NCBI GenBank assembly: GCA_029863245.1
Contig: JAOTVV010000030.1
Location: 1 to 34,795 of the forward strand
Origin: Gemmatimonadota bacterium
GTDB taxonomy: Bacteria > Gemmatimonadota > Gemmatimonadetes > Gemmatimonadales > GWC2-71-9
Length of the DNA stretch: 34,795 nucleotides
Direction of reading: 5' to 3'
Shown: piece by piece, positions 8,814 through 15,919 of the stretch
How positions within the stretch are numbered: the stretch's first letter is position 1
How the letters are laid out: every line of letters begins with the position of its first letter
Translations under genes and position numbers: made by a program
The notes under the pieces: generated by a model
Database searches by the model: none
What the model saw: the letters and a program-made list of their open reading frames with translations, nothing else
What the model was told of the DNA's origin: nothing

Positions 8814-9950
8814 ATGCACAGTCCACTTCGTCGCGCGTTGCTTGGTGCCGCGGCATTGGGAGTGTTCACCTTCGGCGCGGTGCAGGCGCAGGAGGTGCCT
8901 CTCCCCGGCATCGACAACACCGCGTTCGGCGGGAGTTCCGCGGAATTCCTGCTGCTCGGGGCTGGGGCCCGAGGCGCGGCGCTGGGCTCGTCGTTCGCGG
9001 CCATCGCCACGGACGCAACAGCGCTCTATTGGAATCCGGCGGGTGTCGCCGAAATGGCGCGGCCCGGCCTCTCAATCTCGATGTATGACTACGTGGCCGA
9101 TACGCGGTACTCGTGGGGTGGGATCGCCTTTCCGTTCAACGATGGGCAGACGGCGATCGGCTTTCAGATGGGGACGTTTGGGTTTTCAGATCAGCCCATC
9201 TACTCGCTGGCTGCTCCCGAAGGGGATGGGTCGACCTACGATGTCTCCCAGAGCTTCATGGGAATCACGGTCGCCCAGAACTTCTCCGATCGGTTCTCAG
9301 CCGGGCTCACGGGGAAATTCTTGAATGACCGACTCGGCAAAGCCAAGGCGACGGGCGTCGCGTTCGACTTCGGCACGAGCTTTCATGCGCTCGTCGCTGA
9401 GAGGCCAATTCGCGCGTCCTTTGTAGTCGCGAATCTGGGCTCGACGCTGCGACACACTGGCGTCGGCTTGGACATTATCGTCGACCGCCCGGCACCGCCC
9501 AATCAGGACCAGGTGCCGCAGGACCCAGCGCCCGCCCGGTACACGTCAGAGGAGTTCGGACTGCCGGTCGCTTTCCGAGTCGCCCTCGCGTACGACTTCA
9601 TCGCGTCGCAGGCATCTCGGCTGACCCTGCTGGGTGCGTTCGCGCAGCCAAACAATACGTCCGCCTCCGGTGGCGGTGGCTTCGAGTGGGCGATCACGGA
9701 CATCAGCAGCAGTGGCTTCACGGTCATGGCCCGTGGTAGCTACATGTACCAGGCCGACAACAACTTCGTCCCGACAGGGGCGGCCGGGTTCAGCACGGAC
9801 GCGTGGGCCACCGAAGACCTGGACGGGCTGGCCCTGGGCGGAGGGATCGCGTACGCCCGGGGTACCTTCTCGCTCGGGCTCGACTATGCGTATCAGTACA
9901 TGGGGCTGCTAGGCGGTACCAACGTTTTTAGCGCGTCCCTGACGTGGTAG
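8814..9950 (+). CDS. PorV/PorQ family outer-membrane beta-barrel protein
   Basis: This 378-residue protein has a signal peptide (1-25, VQA cleavage leaving Gln26). The diagnostic N-terminal signature of the PorV/PorQ and FadL-related group follows: FLLLGAGARGAALGSSFAAIATDATALYWNPAGVAEM. Alternating beta-strands run to an aromatic terminus (FSASLTW). In Bacteroidetes, PorV is an outer-membrane component of type IX secretion that binds cargo sorting domains and docks on SprA; PorQ is its relative. This gene lies directly downstream of a protein with a sorting-type C-terminus, which suggests a matched shuttle-and-cargo pair, although sprA itself is 13 kb away. The sequence does not separate PorV from PorQ or from related barrels of unknown function, so no symbol is given. 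Confidence 0.83.
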   Translation: MHSPLRRALLGAAALGVFTFGAVQAQEVPLPGIDNTAFGGSSAEFLLLGAGARGAALGSSFAAIATDATALYWNPAGVAEMARPGLSISMYDYVADTRYSWGGIAFPFNDGQTAIGFQMGTFGFSDQPIYSLAAPEGDGSTYDVSQSFMGITVAQNFSDRFSAGLTGKFLNDRLGKAKATGVAFDFGTSFHALVAERPIRASFVVANLGSTLRHTGVGLDIIVDRPAPPNQDQVPQDPAPARYTSEEFGLPVAFRVALAYDFIASQASRLTLLGAFAQPNNTSASGGGGFEWAITDISSSGFTVMARGSYMYQADNNFVPTGAAGFSTDAWATEDLDGLALGGGIAYARGTFSLGLDYAYQYMGLLGGTNVFSASLTW

Positions 9951-9981
9951 AGCAGACCCGGAACCTGGATGGGCGGCTCCC

Positions 9982-10014
9982 GGCCTTCCCCCGCTGCACG
10001 AGCAGCAGGAGGCC
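9982..10014 (+). other. Intercistronic stem-loop before the GWxTD gene
   Basis: GGCCTTCC (9982-9989) pairs with GGAGGCC (10008-10014) with one bulged T, and GCTGC (9993-9997) with GCAGC (10002-10006) around the loop ACGA. It is the third stem-loop in consecutive gaps of this operon. No T-run follows. Confidence 0.5.
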
Positions 10015-10044
10015 TGGGCTGCGTAGCAACGCTTGACAGAGACG

Positions 10045-11424
10045 ATGGTGATCGCGGCCGTAGTGGTGACTGCACTCGCGCTGACCGTTCCAGCGGACGG
10101 GGGCCAGGAGGCCGCCGTCGGCGCACCCGAGGTCACTACCAAGCGCTTCCGCCGGGGTGAGACAACTCTGGTGGACGGGTTCTGCCGCGTGCCGTTCGAG
10201 TTCATTGAGCCGATCCCTGGTGCCGTGCCGCCGACTGGAGCCTATCGGGTGCAGGTCGGTGTGCAGGATTCCACCGGGACGCTCTTGCATGAGTCCGGCT
10301 GGTCCCAGCCTGTGGCCGACCGATTCCTCGGAATCCGGGGCGCATCAACGGTTGAGCATTTCGCCTTCACGCTGTCCCCCGGGACCTACAGGCTCACCGT
10401 CAGCGTCACGGACTCGGCCTCCGGAACGGAGCGGAGCGCGTCGCTCGACGTCGAGGCACTCTATCCCACGGCTCCCCTGTCGGACGTCCTGTTGTCGGGA
10501 TCGATGCGGCGTGTGAGCGAGCAGAGTGACGCGCTCGGCCCGGGCGAGCTCCGGAAGGGAAGCTTGGCGTTCTCGGCAAGCAGCCGTCCCGTCCTGACGC
10601 CACGGTCCGCTGACTTGTACTACTATCTCGAGTTGTATCCGGCTGGCGAGGTCGCGGCCGAGGTCGCGGCACGCGTGCAGCGGGCGGATGGTGCGACGGT
10701 CACGGAGGTTGCACCCGAAACGGTGCAGATCGGCGGTGGGGGGGGTGTTGTGGCTCGGACACTCAGGCTGGCGGGCCTTCCCCAGGGTTCGTACCGCCTC
10801 GTACTCACCATTCGGTTTCCTGAGCAGGAGTATGTCCGAAGCGCCGACTTCTCGATGGCGGGATTCGAGACCGAGGAGCAGATCGCCCAGGTTGTGGCGC
10901 CAGCGGAGGCCACACCGTTCGACGAGCTCACGGAGGCCCGCCTGGATTCGCTCTATTCGCCGCTCGTCTACATCATGGAGTCAGGGGAGCGGAGCGTCTA
11001 TGAGAGACTCTCGCTCCAGGGAAAGCGGAATTACCTCCGCGAGTTCTGGGCGAAGCGGGACCCAACGCCAGGCACTTCGGCAAATGAGTCTCGGGAGGCA
11101 TACTACCGACTGTTCGCCGAAGCCAGCCGGCGGTTTCGCGAGAGTGGGGCGGGGGACGTGCCGGGTTGGCGAACGGACCGTGGACGGGTCTACCTCAAGT
11201 ATGGCGAGCCCGACGCCGTTCTGCAGCGCCCGTACGCAGGACTCACGCCTCCATATGAGGTCTGGAAGTACACGCGTCCTCGGATGATGAAGTTCGCGTT
11301 CTTGGACGAGACGGGCTTGGGCAATTTCGCATTGATTTACACGGATGATCGGTTCGAAACCAGCCGACCGGGCTGGGAAGCGCTGCTCGGTCAGGCAGCA
11401 GTCGAAGACGTCCTAAGGTTCTAG
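10045..11424 (+). CDS. GWxTD domain-containing exported protein
   Basis: This 459-residue protein has a hydrophobic N-terminal export signal (MVIAAVVVTALALTVPA). A beta-rich region follows (about 30-290), with repeated segments ending in YRV, YRLTVSV and YRLVLTIRF. The C-terminal GWxTD domain (about 300-459) contains Gly374-Trp-Arg-Thr-Asp378 in PGWRTDRGRVYLKYGEPD and, upstream, YLREFWAKRDPTP, both characteristic. GWxTD proteins occur in Bacteroidetes, Gemmatimonadota and Acidobacteria; their biochemical role is not established. Position between a PorV-like barrel and a lipoprotein implies an envelope function. The ATG at 10045 is preferred over a TTG at 10033, though no good Shine-Dalgarno is present; the preceding gap of 94 nt holds a stem-loop. 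The first mature residue cannot be predicted confidently. Confidence 0.82.
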   Translation: MVIAAVVVTALALTVPADGGQEAAVGAPEVTTKRFRRGETTLVDGFCRVPFEFIEPIPGAVPPTGAYRVQVGVQDSTGTLLHESGWSQPVADRFLGIRGASTVEHFAFTLSPGTYRLTVSVTDSASGTERSASLDVEALYPTAPLSDVLLSGSMRRVSEQSDALGPGELRKGSLAFSASSRPVLTPRSADLYYYLELYPAGEVAAEVAARVQRADGATVTEVAPETVQIGGGGGVVARTLRLAGLPQGSYRLVLTIRFPEQEYVRSADFSMAGFETEEQIAQVVAPAEATPFDELTEARLDSLYSPLVYIMESGERSVYERLSLQGKRNYLREFWAKRDPTPGTSANESREAYYRLFAEASRRFRESGAGDVPGWRTDRGRVYLKYGEPDAVLQRPYAGLTPPYEVWKYTRPRMMKFAFLDETGLGNFALIYTDDRFETSRPGWEALLGQAAVEDVLRF

Positions 11425-11459
11425 AGCCTAGACAGCCGTATTTCGGGAGTGAGGAACGC

Positions 11460-13103
11460 ATGAAACGATATCTCTTTGCAACCCTCGGCTCGCTCGCGGC
11501 CATGGCGCTCGTGGTCGGCTGCGTAGAGGATCCGACCTCGGCACTGCGGGGCACGGACCCCTCGCTCATAACGCTCACGCGCAGCTATATGGAGCTCCGG
11601 GTAGGTGAGACGTTCGAGGTGCAGGCACGGGCGCTCGATCAACAGGGAAACGCGCTCCCCACCTTGCCGCAGGTGGTCTCGCTCAACACGGCCGTGGCGA
11701 CGGTGACGGTCGACACGGTGAGATCAGGTGACCCGACGCCGATCACGTTCTTCACTGTCAGGGCCGTGGCATACGGGAAGACCAATGTCATCGCGAGCGC
11801 GGGTTCGGTGGAGGACACACTTGTGGTGCAAACGTGGCCCGCACAGATCGTCCTCGGCGGTTTGCCGGATTCCATGCGGGTCGGCGAGACCGCGACCCTC
11901 ACCGTGAGCCCGGTGGACGTCAGCGGCAATCTCTTGGCTAACGTGCCGGTTGACTCCATTACCATCGTGGCCGAGAACCCCGAGGATCCGGCAACCGGCA
12001 ACCCCCTCGTCCGTATGTCCTTGGATCGGGCAACCCTAGTGGCCACCGCCGGTCCGCTGAAAGGCAGCGGGAAGATCACGGCTTCCGGTCAAGGTGGGTC
12101 CGAGGGCAGCATCGGCGTCGCGGTCATCCCAGCCTTACCCGCGACGGCCGCGTTCAGCGCCGCGCTCTTCCCTGCGCTTAAAAGCGGCGACACTTCATCA
12201 CTCGAGGTCGTGGTGAAGGATGCGGGTGGGAATGTGAGCAATCTCGCATTCGATTTGCTCGGTATCAGCGCAGTCTCGTCGGATCCCAGCGTGGCCACGG
12301 TTGCGACCAGGATCGTGGATGACACGCTGGTCGATGGTGGCCTTGAGCGCCACCTCTTCGTCACGGCCACTGCTGTGGTACCGGGCTCCGCGGACATCAC
12401 GGCTTCGGTGACCACAACGGGGGGTACATTTGTGTTGGGCGCGGCCCCGGCAAATGTGTTTGATCCTCAGCTTACGGTAGCGTCGCCGTCAGGTGGATTC
12501 GCGACCAATATCACGATCAATGGCACCGGCCTCACAGCGGCCGGGTTTGCAACGGACGTTCTCGTGGATGGGAAGAAGCTCGGGAACCTCATTAGCGTTA
12601 GCAACACACAGATCGTGGCGCAGGCACCAACGTTCGGCACGGCTGGTACGTGGGATCTTGAGGTCAGTGTGGGCGGCGTCCTTTCCAACAAGGACACGTG
12701 GACCCAGGTGGGCGATTTCGATCCAGCCGCCTTCGTCCCGGCAAACGACCTTCCAGAAACCGCTCCGCAGATCTCGGTGCCGGCGCTGTTCACAGGTCAG
12801 TTCTCTGGCACAGCGTTCGTGAACGATTTCTTTAGATTCACGCTGTCGGACGATCAGTCGGTGAGGTTCCAGATCTCCTGGACGCCGGCAAAGGATCTTG
12901 ACTTCATCTTGAGCGACTGCTTCGTGTCCGCTGATGTGTTCAGCTTCACCTGCTACGCAGGCACATTCATCGACCCGTCGGGCGGCACCGCCACACCGGC
13001 TCTCACCGCAGGGGATTACCTGGCGTGGGTCAACGATTTCGACGCGGAGGTGAATGGTGTTGGTACCGACGTGGTCTACACGTTCAGCATAGAGAGACCG
13101 TAG
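11460..13103 (+). CDS. Lipoprotein with bacterial Ig-like repeats, an IPT/TIG-like domain and a C-terminal PPC-like domain
   Basis: This 547-residue protein has a lipobox (LVVGC, Cys21), so it should be lipid-anchored after signal peptidase II cleavage. Two or three Ig-like (Big2-type) repeats follow, for example YMELRVGETFEVQARALDQQGN and LPDSMRVGETATLTVSPVDVSGN. An IPT/TIG-like module is at about 335-415 (ITINGTGLTAAGFATDVLVDG). The C-terminus (about 430-545) resembles bacterial pre-peptidase C-terminal beta-sandwiches (DFFRFTLSDDQSVRFQISW ... AGDYLAWVNDFD). Such modules usually mediate surface binding; no enzymatic motif was seen. GAGG (11451-11454) lies 5 nt before the ATG. It is the last gene of the operon, 35 nt after the GWxTD gene, and is followed by a strong terminator. 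Confidence 0.8.
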   Translation: MKRYLFATLGSLAAMALVVGCVEDPTSALRGTDPSLITLTRSYMELRVGETFEVQARALDQQGNALPTLPQVVSLNTAVATVTVDTVRSGDPTPITFFTVRAVAYGKTNVIASAGSVEDTLVVQTWPAQIVLGGLPDSMRVGETATLTVSPVDVSGNLLANVPVDSITIVAENPEDPATGNPLVRMSLDRATLVATAGPLKGSGKITASGQGGSEGSIGVAVIPALPATAAFSAALFPALKSGDTSSLEVVVKDAGGNVSNLAFDLLGISAVSSDPSVATVATRIVDDTLVDGGLERHLFVTATAVVPGSADITASVTTTGGTFVLGAAPANVFDPQLTVASPSGGFATNITINGTGLTAAGFATDVLVDGKKLGNLISVSNTQIVAQAPTFGTAGTWDLEVSVGGVLSNKDTWTQVGDFDPAAFVPANDLPETAPQISVPALFTGQFSGTAFVNDFFRFTLSDDQSVRFQISWTPAKDLDFILSDCFVSADVFSFTCYAGTFIDPSGGTATPALTAGDYLAWVNDFDAEVNGVGTDVVYTFSIERP

Positions 13104-13138
13104 CGCCGGGCCAGTACAGGGCACAAAGTAGTGGAATC

Positions 13139-13170
13139 ACGGGGGCTCCCGAGGAATCGGGGGCCCCCGT
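13139..13170 (+). terminator. Intrinsic terminator of the envelope operon
   Basis: A 14-bp stem with one G-U pair is formed by ACGGGGGCTCCCGA (13139-13152) and TCGGGGGCCCCCGT (13157-13170), closed by a GGAA tetraloop. It is followed by the short pyrimidine tract TTCCTT. It lies 36 nt after the lipoprotein stop codon. It could also stop transcription arriving from ctaA on the other strand. The 13171-13343 remainder holds only a small 6-bp stem (13304-13322) and no gene. Confidence 0.75.
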
Positions 13171-13343
13171 TCCTTGACGAGCAGACGGGCTTCGAATGCG
13201 GCGGAATGGGCTGCCAGCGAAGCAGGAGATCCGGTCGACGTCCGTTCGTGCGGGGTGTCCGATTGGTGGCTCCCGGGTGCCGGCCAGCCACGAGAGCCGA
13301 GAGCCGGGCGAGACCTGCCCGGTAGACGCTCATGGTGGTCCGG

Positions 13344-14273
13344 CTAGCCTCCCGTGGCGGCCGGTGTTGCCGACGGGGCCCGCCCCCGCGCCACCCAGGT
13401 GATGTAGACCAGGGCGACCCACACTGCCGTGCCGAGCACCGCGTGAAGCCCGCGCCAGAACGGCGGCAGGTACGCCAGAACCATGACAGCCCCGGCGGCC
13501 ACCTGAGCAACCGCCAGCCCGAACGCCACCCACGCGGCCGTCTTGAGGCGCTCAGGCGCCTTCTTCCGGCGCAGGCCTAGCGCCATCCCCATCAGGTGCA
13601 GAAACAGGCCGTAGGCGAGCAGCCTGTGCGTCCAGTGGATATGCTGGAGGCCATCAGCTCCCCCTGTGGGCCAGACCTGGCCGTTGCAGAGCGGGAAGCC
13701 AACGCAGGCGGACGAGGCGCCCGTGGTGGCGGTCATACCCCCCATCAGCACAACCAGGGCCCCCAGGACGGCCGCTCCGAGGATCCCCCCGCTCGGCAGG
13801 CCGGAACCCGGTGGTGCCGTGGTGCCCATGAGCACTCCGGCGCGGAGCCCCAGCACCACAAGCGTCGCCAGGAGCGCGAGGCCCGTTCCGAGATGTAACA
13901 CCACCGTGTGCGGGGGCAGCTCGAGCTTCACGGCCAGGGCACCCAGCAGCGACTGCACCACCAGAAGCCCCACCGCGAGGAGCGCTGGTGAGACGGTTCC
14001 GCCACGGCCCGCCGCCCCCGGCACCTTGCGGGTTTGCCAGGCCACGATCGCCACCGCCACTGCCAGGGCGCCCAGTCCCAGGACCGCCACGCGATGCCCG
14101 AACTCGATCACGGTTTCGGCCGAATCGAGTGAGGGAAGCAGCTGGCCGTTGCAGAGCGGCCAGTCGTCACCACACCCCATGCCCGACCCGGTGATGCGGA
14201 CGATGAACCCCAGCACGATCACGGCGTACGAGAAGCCCGCCGTAACGAAGGCGAGAGAGCGGAGAGTTTTCAT
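13344..14273 (-). CDS. ctaA: Heme A synthase (COX15/CtaA family)
   Basis: This 309-residue membrane protein has about eight transmembrane segments in two homologous halves. It oxidises the C8 methyl of heme O to a formyl group, producing heme A for cytochrome oxidase. Each half shows the family's cysteine pair and histidines: Cys34/Cys41 (GCGDDWPLCNG) with His60 (EFGHR) and His127 (HLGTG), then Cys190/Cys196 (ACVGFPLCNG) with His216 (HWTHR) and His277 (GLHAVLG). Both cysteine pairs are intact. It starts 10 nt after nhaC on the same strand, so the two are probably co-transcribed. No clear Shine-Dalgarno precedes the ATG. Heme A synthesis implies an aa3-type oxidase and aerobic respiration in this organism. 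Confidence 0.93.
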   Translation of the reverse strand: MKTLRSLAFVTAGFSYAVIVLGFIVRITGSGMGCGDDWPLCNGQLLPSLDSAETVIEFGHRVAVLGLGALAVAVAIVAWQTRKVPGAAGRGGTVSPALLAVGLLVVQSLLGALAVKLELPPHTVVLHLGTGLALLATLVVLGLRAGVLMGTTAPPGSGLPSGGILGAAVLGALVVLMGGMTATTGASSACVGFPLCNGQVWPTGGADGLQHIHWTHRLLAYGLFLHLMGMALGLRRKKAPERLKTAAWVAFGLAVAQVAAGAVMVLAYLPPFWRGLHAVLGTAVWVALVYITWVARGRAPSATPAATGG

Positions 14274-14283
14274 GGGGGGAAAG

Positions 14284-15699
14284 CTACAACACCGCCGCCG
14301 CCACCACGAACAGAATTATCGCTCCCGCCCCCGCCACGAGCGCGTACGGCATTTGGGTTCGGACGTGGTCGATGTGGTCGGTGGCGGAGGCCATGGAGGC
14401 CACGATGGTGGTGTCGGAGATCGGCGAGCAGTGATCCCCGAACACGCCTCCGCCCAAGGCGGCCGCGAGCGCGAGCGAGGGATGCAGCCCGAGCAGATCC
14501 GCCATCGGGATCACGATGGGGATCATGATCGCAAATGTGCCCCAGGACGTGCCGGTGGCGAACGCGATGAAGCAGCCGATCAGGAAGATCACGGCCGGCA
14601 CCATGACGGTCGGGAGGGCGGCCTCGGCCGCCTGCGCGGCGAACACGCCGGTGCCCAGGCTGCGGGTAGTCGAGCCGATGGCAAAGGCCAGGGACAGCAC
14701 GATCACCAGCGGCACGAGTCCCTGAATGCCCTTGATGACTAACTCGGTCGCTTCGGCGAGCATCATGATCCCCTGCGCGCGGTACATCGCCACCCCGACG
14801 AGGACGCCGACGATGACTCCCCAAAGGACCGCGGTCGACCCGCTTCCGCTCATGAGGTTGCCGTCCCCGGTCATCCACAGCACGACCGGAACGGTGGTCA
14901 CCATCACCGCAATGGGGGCGATCATGTTGATCGCGCGCCTCGGCACCCCATCCCGCGGGGTTAGGGCCGTGATCTCGGACGATACGAGCGGCTTGGCGCC
15001 GTCCCGCAGCAGCTTGCCCTCGTCGCGCACCCGCCGCTCCGCGGCACGCATCGGGCCGATGTCCCAGCCGGTGACGATCACGACGACGGCGAGCAGGATG
15101 GCGAGGATGCCGTAGAAATTGAGCGGGAGCGCGGCCACGAGCAGGGCCGTGGGGTTGGCCACCTGCTGGGCCACCAGGAGCGAGATCACGTATGCGCCCC
15201 AGGCATTGATCGGGATCAGCATGCACTTGGGCGACGCGGTGGCGTCGATGATGTAGCTCAGCTTCTCGCGCGAGATCCGGAACTTGTCGAACAGCGGCCG
15301 CGCAACCGATCCGGATACGAGCAGCCCGAAATTGGATTCCAGAAACAGGAACATGCTGACGGTCGCGGCCAGGAACCCCACGGACCGGCGTGACTTGGCT
15401 AGCTGGCGGCGCTCGAACCAGTCTACGAAGCCCTGCATACCACCGGAGGCCTGTGTCAGCGTGATCATCGCGCCGATGAGGACGCTGAAGAGGAGCACCC
15501 GCGCGTTGTCGGCGTCGGTCGCCGACGCGAGGTAAGTGTCGACCGATTGGATGAGCCCCTCCACGGGGTTCCATCCGCTCATGATGGTCCAGCCCAGGAA
15601 GACGTACAGCGCCAGCGACAGATAGACCTGTTTGGTCTTGATCGCCAGGCCGATGGCGATCACGGGCGGAAGGATCGAGAGCCAGCCGTAGGAGGTCAT
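14284..15699 (-). CDS. nhaC: Na+/H+ antiporter, NhaC family
   Basis: This 471-residue polytopic inner-membrane protein exchanges cytoplasmic sodium for protons. The family's conserved C-terminal region is clear: ATGTSWGTFAIMIPI, then GGGVFGDHCSPISDTTIVAS and ATDHIDHVRTQMPYAL. Upstream, SMFLFLESNFG and the long hydrophobic stretches fit the 11-13 segments usual for NhaC-type carriers, and the length is normal. The start at 15699 (MTSYGWLSILPP) is chosen because the 41 residues upstream in frame are polar, arginine-rich and unlike the family. No Shine-Dalgarno is evident. It is followed after 10 nt by ctaA and is divergent from the TonB receptor at 15920 (220-nt gap). The transported ion could differ within the superfamily. 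Confidence 0.88.
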   Translation of the reverse strand: MTSYGWLSILPPVIAIGLAIKTKQVYLSLALYVFLGWTIMSGWNPVEGLIQSVDTYLASATDADNARVLLFSVLIGAMITLTQASGGMQGFVDWFERRQLAKSRRSVGFLAATVSMFLFLESNFGLLVSGSVARPLFDKFRISREKLSYIIDATASPKCMLIPINAWGAYVISLLVAQQVANPTALLVAALPLNFYGILAILLAVVVIVTGWDIGPMRAAERRVRDEGKLLRDGAKPLVSSEITALTPRDGVPRRAINMIAPIAVMVTTVPVVLWMTGDGNLMSGSGSTAVLWGVIVGVLVGVAMYRAQGIMMLAEATELVIKGIQGLVPLVIVLSLAFAIGSTTRSLGTGVFAAQAAEAALPTVMVPAVIFLIGCFIAFATGTSWGTFAIMIPIVIPMADLLGLHPSLALAAALGGGVFGDHCSPISDTTIVASMASATDHIDHVRTQMPYALVAGAGAIILFVVAAAVL

Positions 15700-15919
15700 A
15701 CGCAGCCCGCGTGAGTGAGCCCGAACGGTAGTGAGCCAAGGCGGGCTTGCCAAGCGGAAGGCGGGCCAGAACGCCGTGCCGGCGGCACGCTCGGGCCCGT
15801 TCCGGATCCGTTTCGGAGGCATCCCAGCGCGTTACTTGACGTGGTTTGGTGCCCGAGGCAACTTTCCCGCGCCCTATGTGAACCCTCCAGCAATAGGCGA
15901 TTCCACAGAGGAGAGATTC

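Noticed and set aside
13131..13343. Small gene between the terminator and ctaA (short frames at 13131-13325 and 13196-13402)
   Set aside because: They begin inside the terminator or run antisense into ctaA, have no ribosome-binding site and no recognisable features.
15836..15864. Promoter for the Oar-like receptor (TTGACG at 15836-15841)
   Set aside because: No acceptable -10 hexamer lies 16-18 nt downstream; the best candidate matches only two of six positions.
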